From DASWUZ01 sp036401375 (GTDB lineage: Bacteria > Acidobacteriota > Terriglobia > Terriglobales > Acidobacteriaceae), in contig DASWVB010000027.1 of NCBI GenBank assembly GCA_036401375.1, forward strand, positions 226,005 through 290,004: a stretch of 64,000 nucleotides of DNA. Direction: 5' to 3'. This document shows positions 8,726-16,332 of the stretch, in pieces (positions within the stretch are counted from its first letter, which is position 1; every line of letters starts with the position of its first letter). The notes beneath the pieces are model-generated. The model ran no database searches and was not told the origin of the DNA. It saw nothing but the letters and a program-made list of their open reading frames with translations. Both the position numbers and the translations under genes were made by a program.

Positions 8726-8979
8726 GGCCGCACCTTGTTGGTGATCCGGCTCGCTATCTCGCGGCCCATCCTGCGGCTTCCTGCCGGTCCTGGCGTGAAC
8801 GCTATATTCCCCAATCGGACGACTGGAATGCGTTGGGAGCGCACCCATGCTGCGCACGTCTGCGGATCGCTGAGCATGCGCGAGAGTTCGCCGCGCAGCG
8901 CCTCGACCAGATGCTTGCGGTCGCCTGGCGCGATGCCGCGCAGCACGAGCCGGTCGATGTTGACGCGCGTGACGCTCAT
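8722..8979 (-). CDS. Small conserved-looking eCIS protein between ATPase and cargo, function unknown
   Basis: 85-residue protein with no function I can name. It starts at ATG 8979, overlapping the ATPase stop by ATGA, and its own stop overlaps the cargo start by ATGA, which strongly supports it being real. It opens with a short basic beta segment (VTRVNIDRLVLRGI), then a helix rich in Leu and Glu (DRKHLVEALRGELSRML), and ends basic (SRRMGREIASRITNKVRP). The position directly before the cargo, and translational coupling to it, suggest a loading adaptor or chaperone. That is inference only. Confidence 0.8.
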   Translation of the reverse strand: MSVTRVNIDRLVLRGIAPGDRKHLVEALRGELSRMLSDPQTCAAWVRSQRIPVVRLGNIAFTPGPAGSRRMGREIASRITNKVRP

Positions 8980-11006
8980 ACCCAGCCCCTCGTCTCTGCC
9001 GGCGAGAGCGGCCGCTCGATCTTCTGCGCCTCAATCTGCGCTGCCTCGAGCAAGTGGGTCATACGCACCGCACTTCCAGACTCGGCGGCTAAAAAGGCGG
9101 CCGTCAGAGCGACGTTGCGGATGTTTCCACCGGCGACATTCAGCTGTGCAAGCCGGGCATAGTCGAGGGACTCTGTCGGCGTCTGCCCGGGAAAGATGTG
9201 CCGCCATATGGCCTCACGCTGCGCCGCATCGGGAAACGGGAAGTTGATGACGAAGCGGAGCCGCCGCTGAAAGGCGCGATCGAGCGAGGTCTTCAGGTTG
9301 GTGGTCAGTACCGCGAGGCCGCTGTAGGCCTCCATGCGCTGCAGCAGGTAACTGACCTCGATGTTTGAGTAGCGGTCGTGACTGTCCTTGACCTCTGCGC
9401 GTTTGCCGAAAAGCGCGTCGGCCTCATCGAACAGCAGCATGACTCCACCATCTTCCGCAGCGTCGAAGACCTGCCGCAGATTCTTTTCACTTTCGCCGAT
9501 GTACTTGCTGACCACCGAAGAGAGATCGATGCGGTAGAGGTCAAGCTGCAACTCGGCTGCCAGCACCTCCGCGGCAAGCGTCTTGCCGGTTCCGCTCTCG
9601 CCCGCCAGCAGCGCACTTACGCCGAGACCTCTGCGTCCGCGCGACGAGAACCCCCAGTCCTCATAGACCCTCATGCGGTGGCGCACCTGCGAGGCCATCT
9701 GGCGGAGCGTCCGCGTCTGAGCCTGGGGAAGCACCAGATCCTCCCAGACTGCTGCGGGAGTGATCCGCTGTGCCAGGTGCTCGAGGCGCGGTCGCGAAAC
9801 TGACCTGCAAGCCTCCCACAATTTCTCTGGTTTGAAGGCGACGCCCTCGGCCTGCACCAGCATGCTGGTTGCGAAGATACTCTGCGTACTGAGACGGAAC
9901 TGCTCAGACACCCTGCGAATGGCGTCGCGGCGCTCTTGTCCCTCCGTCGAAGCTGGTGCCAGATTACGGGCTGGGGTTTCATCCGAACTCGACAGATGCG
10001 GCCAGCCCGGCTCATCGACCTGGTTATTCGGAGCACCGAGCGCCGCGTCCCAGAGGCGCTGCTGCTCGGCCGGTTCGGGTTTGTCGACGTCAAAGCGGGT
10101 GAGAGTGCGCTCGATCCGCACCGCATCCGCGCTCGCCAGGATCAGCGGCTCACTCAGCCTCTCCGCGAGGCGGCGGGCGGGCGGAGTCAATCCATGAGCG
10201 GAACACTGCAGCATCACCAGAGCAGGCAGCAGCAGCATCTCGCGCTCGAGCAGTGGAAGCAGGCTGTCTAGCTCTGCCCCCGGTACCGGCAAGTCTTCGA
10301 TGCGCACGACCAGCAGGCTTCGATCGAGCGCATTGGCGATGGTCCAGGCAACATCCTGCTGTCCGTCCGGGTCGTTGCCGCAGAGGTTGATCGTGGCCGG
10401 CTCGATAACCTCAGAGCTCAATAGGGAGGTGGCCAGCTCGGCTACGCGCTGGTGCGCCTCAGCGAGGTGGACAGGCTGCGAGGCCGACTGTACAAGGCCA
10501 TCTAACGCAGGGTCGAGCAGATTGGTGCCGGCAATAAAGTGCAGCACCCGCTCATCAATGCGCAGGCTGGCGGAGCTGAGTCCGCGCGCTCCATCCATCA
10601 GCAGCAGGTTGAAGCGGCGCAAGGGCCGCGCCGGCGTGAGCGCACTCCAGTGGGGCTCGCTCAAGACCGCCATACCGAGTCCGAAGGTTACGCTCGGCGG
10701 CCCGCTCTGCCCCTGCACCCTTGCACATTCCGAGGCGAGCAGCGAATCCATCTCCGTGCCGGCACAGAGCAGCAGCAAGTCGCGCTCGAAGAGTGTCAAT
10801 CCAAATATCTCTACGAGCTGATCGATGGCTGAATGGCTTGGGCCTGGCGCCGCCTTTGCTCGTTCTAAGGCGAAGTCAGACGACGATGAGGTATCGCCCG
10901 TGAGCAAAGAACGCAGCCGTGCAAACTCCGCTGCGAGCAAGGCCTGATTGGCCTCTGTCCAGGAGACCTCCGTGCGGCAGGTCTCCAACAGCCCGGGGCC
11001 GGTCAT
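8976..11006 (-). CDS. eCIS AAA+ ATPase (Afp15/Pvc15-like)
   Basis: 676-residue AAA+ ATPase of the family found in nearly all eCIS loci and thought to act in particle assembly or cargo loading. The C-terminal AAA module has Walker A GESGTGKT at 469-476, Walker B LLFDEADALFGKR with D527/E528, and an Arg-rich sensor region (RAFQRRLRFVINFPFPD). The N-terminal half is a degenerate ATPase-like region with helices and no Walker A. ATG at 11006 overlaps the cap gene by ATGA, and the stop overlaps the 85-aa gene. This is not ClpV: it lacks the Clp N-domain, and no T6SS genes are present. Confidence 0.93.
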   Translation of the reverse strand: MTGPGLLETCRTEVSWTEANQALLAAEFARLRSLLTGDTSSSSDFALERAKAAPGPSHSAIDQLVEIFGLTLFERDLLLLCAGTEMDSLLASECARVQGQSGPPSVTFGLGMAVLSEPHWSALTPARPLRRFNLLLMDGARGLSSASLRIDERVLHFIAGTNLLDPALDGLVQSASQPVHLAEAHQRVAELATSLLSSEVIEPATINLCGNDPDGQQDVAWTIANALDRSLLVVRIEDLPVPGAELDSLLPLLEREMLLLPALVMLQCSAHGLTPPARRLAERLSEPLILASADAVRIERTLTRFDVDKPEPAEQQRLWDAALGAPNNQVDEPGWPHLSSSDETPARNLAPASTEGQERRDAIRRVSEQFRLSTQSIFATSMLVQAEGVAFKPEKLWEACRSVSRPRLEHLAQRITPAAVWEDLVLPQAQTRTLRQMASQVRHRMRVYEDWGFSSRGRRGLGVSALLAGESGTGKTLAAEVLAAELQLDLYRIDLSSVVSKYIGESEKNLRQVFDAAEDGGVMLLFDEADALFGKRAEVKDSHDRYSNIEVSYLLQRMEAYSGLAVLTTNLKTSLDRAFQRRLRFVINFPFPDAAQREAIWRHIFPGQTPTESLDYARLAQLNVAGGNIRNVALTAAFLAAESGSAVRMTHLLEAAQIEAQKIERPLSPAETRGWV

Positions 11007-12253
11007 ACATTCACCATCGGACCTGTGAAGACAGGCGGGTTAGCGATCCAGTTGACGGAGATCGGACTCACAACGCCGTCGACGTTCAGTCGGGCGAGGT
11101 AGGGGCCCGGCGCGAGAGTGGGGAACTGAAACGTCAGCGCCGAGGTCACGGCCGTGAAGGGCACAGCAGGAGCAGCCGTTCCGCCCATGATGAGTGAGAC
11201 GCTCTGGGTCGGCAGCACATCAGGCGCGCAGCTAAGGCTTACAAGCGTGCCAGCGGGGTTGGCGACGGCTGCGGGCAGGGGAGGATTGAGGATGCGCGGC
11301 GCGATCGCCAGAGCCATGCTGTTGGAACTCTCCTGCACTGTTCCGGCGGCATCGGTCACAAGGGCAGTCACCTGGTATATGCCGGCCGGCAGCTTGGTGG
11401 GGTCGTTGGGCACGGGAAAGGTGATCACTGTACTCGTAACAGTTGCAGGCACAAAAGCCGGATAGTCAACACCTGGATGACCTCCGGCGAGCGAGATGCG
11501 GGTTACCAGGTTCAGCGTTGAACCCCTGATAGTCACCGTGTCGCCCGGCGCCGGCGCGGCCTGGTGCGGCGGGGGATCAACAGACTCGATCTGCGGCGGC
11601 ATGCCGGCCTGAATCGCCAGCTTGCGGCTGAGCACCGGCAACGCAAACATGGTCGGAAACTGAGGCTCGATCAGCACCACCGAGATTTGGAAGGGAAATG
11701 TCGGGCGATAATCCGCCTTGAGAGCCGTCCAGAGCCAAGCCATCTCTTCACGCCCGAGGGTAGCGGGAGTGATCTTGATCATCTCGATCTGGTCGGCGAT
11801 GCCCGAGGTCTTGAGTACCCCCGCATAAGGGTTAGTCGCCGGCAGCGCACCGAGGGCCGTCTTGATCTGCTCGCGCGGCAGAGCCGGCGTCTCATGCAGC
11901 ATGAGCACGGCATAGCCGAGCAGGGCCTCGGCCTCGGTGTCCTTGGTGCCATAGGCGGTCAGCAGGTAATGCAGGTCGAGGGCGAGCGCCTGATTGGTAA
12001 GTCGCGACTTACCATCTTTGCTGACTGAAGGAAGCGCCATGTTTCGCCAGGCTGCGTTCGGCGTCACCTGATGGAGGAAGAGGTTCACTGCAAGTTCTGC
12101 ACCGTTGCCGCTGTTCAAGCCAGCCTGCACAAGGTCGGGCGCCTTCGCCGACACGGCTACGCTGCCCAGCGGCGAGGAGGGGTCGTTCAGCGCGCTGTTC
12201 AGCCAGAACTGCACCGTCGCGGTGACAGCGGAGAGTGCGAGCGCGTTGCTCAC
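11003..12253 (-). CDS. DUF4255 tail-terminator/cap protein (Afp16/Pvc16-like) with IPT-like C-terminus
   Basis: 416-residue protein whose first ~190 residues are a DUF4255 (Pvc16 N-terminal) domain: LAVNLFLHQVTPNAAWRN, then LALDLHYLLTAYG and LGYAVLMLHETPALPR are family hallmarks. This domain ends tube/sheath polymerisation and fixes particle length in Afp-type systems. Residues about 225-410 are Ser/Thr/Pro-rich beta segments resembling one or two IPT/TIG immunoglobulin-like folds, which could project from the distal end. GTG start at 12253 forms a GTGA overlap with the upstream gene. Confidence 0.9.
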   Translation of the reverse strand: MSNALALSAVTATVQFWLNSALNDPSSPLGSVAVSAKAPDLVQAGLNSGNGAELAVNLFLHQVTPNAAWRNMALPSVSKDGKSRLTNQALALDLHYLLTAYGTKDTEAEALLGYAVLMLHETPALPREQIKTALGALPATNPYAGVLKTSGIADQIEMIKITPATLGREEMAWLWTALKADYRPTFPFQISVVLIEPQFPTMFALPVLSRKLAIQAGMPPQIESVDPPPHQAAPAPGDTVTIRGSTLNLVTRISLAGGHPGVDYPAFVPATVTSTVITFPVPNDPTKLPAGIYQVTALVTDAAGTVQESSNSMALAIAPRILNPPLPAAVANPAGTLVSLSCAPDVLPTQSVSLIMGGTAAPAVPFTAVTSALTFQFPTLAPGPYLARLNVDGVVSPISVNWIANPPVFTGPMVNV

Positions 12254-12951
12254 GAGCTCCTCCCACGGCTGCCGCTGAGGTAGTCGCCTAGGTTGATCGA
12301 CTTCCTCGGCGCTCGCTGAGCTGCGCGAGGCTGCGCTGGTGGCGGGACTGCGATGACCTCAATCCGTCCGATGTTGATTTCGATCTCATCGCGTTGCACG
12401 GCCGGCTGCGCGGTCGCACGCGGCGCAAGCGAACCGGCGCTGGTACGGGCGGTACGCGCCATCAACGGCAGGGAGAACTGCTCGCGTGGAAGTGCCTCAA
12501 GTCGCGTTGGGGCCGCATTCTGTACGGCTGTTACACGCTCCGTTGCTGGCTGCAACTCAATCTGGGCGACGGTAGCCTCGCGCTGGTCCTGTGAGTCGTT
12601 TTGTACCGGAGAGAGCAGTGGGTGATAGGACGAGAAGTCACTCGGCGGCCCCGCATACGCGTCCGGTTGTTCCGCCAGATGCGACTCGAACGGCTTGTGA
12701 GTGCGGGGTTGCTCGAGATCAGACGCGCTCGATCTGTGGTCATCGATGAGTGCCGGTGGAGACTGCTCTGCACGCCGGCCATCAGGCGGAGAGACGATGG
12801 TTCCCTCAAACTGCCGCTCCGCTGGTGTCTCTCGCAAATCGCCCGTCGCGAGTGCATCGAGCCTCGCGCCGTAGAGCGACCCGACCGACGGCCTGATGGA
12901 GGAGGCTGTGCCCCTTGACGAGGCCACCAGTCTCTGTAGGTAGGCGCTCAC
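12250..12951 (-). CDS. Proline-rich eCIS-associated protein, function unknown
   Basis: 233-residue protein, low-complexity in the middle. The N-terminus is MSAYLQRLVASSRG, then RPSVGSLYGARL. The C-terminus carries EIEINIGRIEVIAVPPPAQP and ends with a basic stretch and SINLGDYLSG. Short 'YLQRL' heads and 'IGR-E-VxAxxPP' tails are a recurring pattern in eCIS gene clusters of other bacteria, as I remember it, but no function is established to my knowledge. It is bracketed by GTGA overlaps on both sides (starts GTG 12951). It might be a flexible scaffold or linker; this is inference. Confidence 0.8.
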   Translation of the reverse strand: MSAYLQRLVASSRGTASSIRPSVGSLYGARLDALATGDLRETPAERQFEGTIVSPPDGRRAEQSPPALIDDHRSSASDLEQPRTHKPFESHLAEQPDAYAGPPSDFSSYHPLLSPVQNDSQDQREATVAQIELQPATERVTAVQNAAPTRLEALPREQFSLPLMARTARTSAGSLAPRATAQPAVQRDEIEINIGRIEVIAVPPPAQPRAAQRAPRKSINLGDYLSGSRGRSS

Positions 12952-13652
12952 GCGCGCACCATTTGGAGATACCCGGCACGCCTGTGTTCGCCAAGTGAGA
13001 GGATGTCACGCTCGGTCCATCCGTAAGCGAACGCTAACTCGTGCACGTCGGCCAGCAATCGGCGTGCACGGGCGTCGAGCTCCGTCCATAGGAAAGTAGT
13101 AACGTCGAGCGGCTCATCCCAGCGATGCCCGCAACGCGCGCAGGAAAGTGTCAGCAGGATGTCGGCAGCCGGATCAGCGAGCGCCATCTGTTCACCGATG
13201 ATGTCCATCTGCCTCTCGAGCATGTCTGCCATTTCCTCGCCGCTCACCTTGCAGCTCTCGAGCAGGCGCAGCGCAGCGTTGCCCGCGTCGGCCTCGTGCG
13301 CGGCGATTGCCAGATCACGGCTCGTAGGCAGGCGATAGGTTCGCCCACCGATGCAGATGCGGTGTTCGCGATCTGCAGCGGGACTCGCCTCCAGGGTGGC
13401 GGAGTTCAGCGTGAACTCGAGCTCTTCGCCGCAGGCTTCGCACTCGGCAATGCCTCCCATCTGCTCGCCAAAGCATTGCGTTCGGAGCGCGAGGAGTGTC
13501 TTGTTTCGTTGCCCGATCGGCATGTCGGCCAGGCTCTCCCAGGAGCTCTCTGGCAGGGCGGCGCTGAGGGCAAGCAGGCCCTGATCGAGTGTATGCAAGC
13601 CCTGGCCCCGCTCCCAAAGATGCACCAACTCCGAATTGGATAGTGACCGCAT
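12948..13652 (-). CDS. T4-type baseplate protein-like (gp26/gp28-like) with two CxxC pairs
   Basis: 234-residue protein encoded just after the tube gene. Two CxxC knuckles, C71/C74 (CEACGEELEF) and C171/C174 (CARCGHRWDE), could form one zinc-binding site by folding together. The helical regions between and after them, and position after the tube gene, fit the 'T4 bacteriophage baseplate protein' family annotated in eCIS loci. ATG at 13652 follows the tube stop directly. The stop overlaps the proline-rich gene by GTGA. The exact family is less certain than its membership of the locus. Confidence 0.75.
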   Translation of the reverse strand: MRSLSNSELVHLWERGQGLHTLDQGLLALSAALPESSWESLADMPIGQRNKTLLALRTQCFGEQMGGIAECEACGEELEFTLNSATLEASPAADREHRICIGGRTYRLPTSRDLAIAAHEADAGNAALRLLESCKVSGEEMADMLERQMDIIGEQMALADPAADILLTLSCARCGHRWDEPLDVTTFLWTELDARARRLLADVHELAFAYGWTERDILSLGEHRRAGYLQMVRA

Positions 13653-13653
13653 A

Positions 13654-14181
13654 TCAGGCCGTAATGGTGCTCAGTGACGGCTCCTTAGGCTCGGCGACTC
13701 CTTCGTCGCGCTCCCAGCCCTCGTTCTCGAGCTTGATGTGTTCAATGGCGATCGCATTGGCGTTTGCGTCGAGGTCGGGAAGAGCCTGGTACTCGGAGAT
13801 CCAGCAGCGGTAGAGCTTGTAGGCGATCACCAGCTGACCGGCTTCGTTGTAGAACTCGAGGTAAAGATCTTTGCGGAAGTTTGCCAGCGAGACCTCGGAA
13901 CCAAGTCCAGCCTTGAAGTTCCATACGCGGCCCGCCCAGTCGTGGAAGTCGAGGCTCTGGGTCAGCCCGCGCTCGAGCGTGATGGCCTCGTATTTGGTGC
14001 GACCGGGAGATTTGTGGGCGGTCGATGGATCGCCGCCAGCCCGATGCTCCACGACCTCCGTCGTACGCTTGAGAGTGGAGATCTTGCTGATGCCGGCCAC
14101 ATACTGACCGTCCCACTTCAGGCGAAACTTGAAGTTCTTGTATGGATCGAGGCGATGCGTGTTCACCGAAAATTGCGGCAT
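13654..14181 (-). CDS. Inner tube protein, gp19/Afp1-5-like
   Basis: 175-residue tube monomer of the T4 gp19-like family. It starts with the typical RLDPYKNFKFRLKWDGQYVA, then a VEHRAGGDPS loop, KYEAITLERGLTQ and FRKDLYLEFYNEAGQLVIAYKLYRCWISEYQ, and ends IEHIKLENEGWER. Hexameric rings of this protein form the hollow tube pushed through the target envelope. Only one gp19-type gene is in this window; the CIS_tube protein at 4428-5093 would be the baseplate-end adaptor. It begins 12 bases after the sheath gene. Confidence 0.95.
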   Translation of the reverse strand: MPQFSVNTHRLDPYKNFKFRLKWDGQYVAGISKISTLKRTTEVVEHRAGGDPSTAHKSPGRTKYEAITLERGLTQSLDFHDWAGRVWNFKAGLGSEVSLANFRKDLYLEFYNEAGQLVIAYKLYRCWISEYQALPDLDANANAIAIEHIKLENEGWERDEGVAEPKEPSLSTITA

Positions 14182-14193
14182 GGCATTCCGTCC

Positions 14194-16134
14194 TTACTGG
14201 GTCTGACCCGCGAGCTGTTCAATCTGAATCACGACAAATTCGGCCGGGTAGAGCGGCGCAAAACCTACCAGGATGTTGACGATGCCTTGCGCGATGCTGG
14301 TCTGCGGGTTGTTCTCCGAGTCGCACTTCACGAAGTAGGCCTGTTGCGGGGTGGTGCCCTGGAAGGCTCCCTGGAGGAAGAGTCCCTGCATGAACGCGCC
14401 CACGTTGAGCCGGATCTGGCCCCATAGCGTCTCGTCGTTCGGCTCGAAGACGACCCACTGGGTGCCTTCGTAAAGGCTCTTCTCAAGAAACAGTGCCAGG
14501 CGCCGGATCGGCACGTACTTCCACTCTGACCCGACCTGGTCATTGCCGCGCAGGGTACGCGCACCCCACACCACGTCGCCGTACACCCTGAAGTTGCGCA
14601 GGCAATTTATCCCCTGCACGTTCAGTGTTCCATTCTGCAGATCGGTCAGGACGGTCGTGAGTCCGGCCTCACCGGTCAGCCCGGCATTGATGCCGGCTGG
14701 CGCCTTCCAGACTCCACGCGAGGAGTCGGTCGCCGCGTACAGCCCGGCGACGAAACCACTGGGCGGAAAAGAGCGCGTCACCTTCTGCACAGGGTCGAAG
14801 ACATAGACCCAGGGGAAATAAAACGCGGCATTAATACCGTTCTGCCCGGTGATGGCCGATGGAGGGCCGCTCTGCAGACTTGTGAAGGTATCCGTCTGTT
14901 GCGAATCGACAATCAGGAAGGCTTCCTGGTCGACGGCGAATTTCTCCAGCGTCGAGATGGTTGCTGGGTCTATCTCGCCGGGCACAATGAGCAGGTTGAA
15001 GATGGGGATGCTGGTCAGCAGGTCGACCCCGCTGCCGCTGGCAGTGAGCAGGGTCTCAAAACCGCCCGGGGTGCCTGGGGTTGTGGTTGGTGAGAGCACG
15101 CTCCCGTCGTTGCCGCCAGCGAGGAACACCATTGATTTCGAGGCTGTACCCGGCGTGTTGGTGATCACGATCGGGGCGCCGACTGCGGTGGCGACCAGGT
15201 AAGTCGACTGCTCATGCAGCACGTGCACGATGAAGCGGGCCTGCGGGTCAGCCGGGTTGGTCGAAAGGTTTGGGAAGTTCTCAACGACCGACTGCAGTTG
15301 CGTAACCGGATCGGTGGCCAGCACTGAGAGCGTGAATCGGGTGAGATCGTCGGGACGCGGTTGCACGGAGATGGCTACGGTGTTGCCCCATGCGCCTGCA
15401 TCGGCCGCGCTGAGGGTGATGCCGCTCCCGGTACCGGTCACGATGTCGACCGCGGTCGGCGTGACGGTCGAGTCGATGGCGATGCCGGTGATCGTGATCG
15501 ATGCCTCTGCCGCGGCGGGAACACCGATCCCATTCCCGTCGAGCCCGCCGGTGAGCGGGTAGAGGCCATGCGGCGGAGGAACGGTAGGCGGCCCGGTGGT
15601 GACGACACTCACATACTTCGAAATGATCGCCGAGACGGTCGCGATCGTCTCATTGTCAAAGACCTCGAGCGTGTTGAGCACGATGCCCTGCGGCGCGTAG
15701 ACGATGGACACCTTGAAGTCAGGCGCGGGGTTGGTGCTCGCCGAGATCTGCACCGCGTAGGCATTTGACCAGGAGCCCGGGGTGCCTGCGGTGAAGGCAA
15801 TGATGCCGCCGGTGAGTGTGATCTTTGCCGCACCCTCAACCGCGGTAGAGCCGCCCCCGGCATTCACGCCCGAGATCAGGCGGACGATGTAGGCCTGCTG
15901 ACCGCCGTTGGTGAAGAACTGGTATACCGAGTAGCCCAGGTAGCTGCGCGCATCGAGTCCTCCGAAGGTGCGTTCGTACTCCGGCCAGCTTTGCACCAGG
16001 GTCGCCGCTTCAGTCGGTCCCTCCGGCGCCCAGCCCACGAAGGCAGCAATCGAGGTTGCCACTCCCGTGATGGTGTGGACCGAGCTGGGAATCTCTTCGA
16101 TATAAACACCGGGATAGGTAAATGTTGGCGGCAT
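14194..16134 (-). CDS. Contractile sheath protein (Afp2-4-like)
   Basis: 646-residue sheath protein and first gene of the eCIS operon. ATG at 16134 (MPPTFTYPGVYIEE) has AGGAGGT seven bases upstream; longer frames lack a signal. The N-terminus (YPGVYIEEIPSSVHTITGV, then AFVGWAPEGP) and C-terminus (RRLALFLEKSLYEGTQWVVF, then NDETLWGQIRLNVGAFM) are classic phage sheath. The protein is long because of beta-rich inserted domains (about residues 120-350) in which GSWSNAYAVQIS and GAWGNTVAISVQ look like a repeated fold that would face outward. Only one sheath gene is seen, against three in Afp. Confidence 0.95.
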   Translation of the reverse strand: MPPTFTYPGVYIEEIPSSVHTITGVATSIAAFVGWAPEGPTEAATLVQSWPEYERTFGGLDARSYLGYSVYQFFTNGGQQAYIVRLISGVNAGGGSTAVEGAAKITLTGGIIAFTAGTPGSWSNAYAVQISASTNPAPDFKVSIVYAPQGIVLNTLEVFDNETIATVSAIISKYVSVVTTGPPTVPPPHGLYPLTGGLDGNGIGVPAAAEASITITGIAIDSTVTPTAVDIVTGTGSGITLSAADAGAWGNTVAISVQPRPDDLTRFTLSVLATDPVTQLQSVVENFPNLSTNPADPQARFIVHVLHEQSTYLVATAVGAPIVITNTPGTASKSMVFLAGGNDGSVLSPTTTPGTPGGFETLLTASGSGVDLLTSIPIFNLLIVPGEIDPATISTLEKFAVDQEAFLIVDSQQTDTFTSLQSGPPSAITGQNGINAAFYFPWVYVFDPVQKVTRSFPPSGFVAGLYAATDSSRGVWKAPAGINAGLTGEAGLTTVLTDLQNGTLNVQGINCLRNFRVYGDVVWGARTLRGNDQVGSEWKYVPIRRLALFLEKSLYEGTQWVVFEPNDETLWGQIRLNVGAFMQGLFLQGAFQGTTPQQAYFVKCDSENNPQTSIAQGIVNILVGFAPLYPAEFVVIQIEQLAGQTQ

Positions 16135-16332
16135 AACTAGACCTCCTCGACAGAATTGCAAATCAGCAGCGGCAGGCTGGCCCTGAATAAGACACAATCC
16201 GCAGGAACACGCCATCTGGTGCATTTCGAAAGCAGTAGATGGGCAATCCTAAGGAATTTTCAAGGCGACGAGAAGCTTAACACTGAGCATTAACGACGGG
16301 AGGCTCGAAAGTGGCTATAATCCCCGCAATCT
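16135..16332. promoter_or_regulatory. Divergent intergenic region between eCIS operon and pseudo-Fic gene
   Basis: 198 bases separate the sheath start (minus) from the Fic-like start (plus), so promoters for both must lie here or within the genes. A TATAAT-like hexamer at 16315-16320 lies 12 bases upstream of the Fic-like ATG, which would leave little or no leader. On the minus strand TTGAAA near 16258 is a possible -35 with no good -10. I see no clear operator palindrome. Confidence 0.4.

Noticed and set aside
1..16134. Prophage or R-type tailocin
   Set aside because: No capsid, terminase, lysis, repressor or integrase genes; Afp15/16-type ATPase, cap and DUF4157 cargo point to eCIS.
16135..16332. 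Sigma-54-type promoter upstream of the sheath
   Set aside because: GG and GC elements in TGGCGTGTTCCTGCGG are nine, not ten, bases apart and deviate from consensus.
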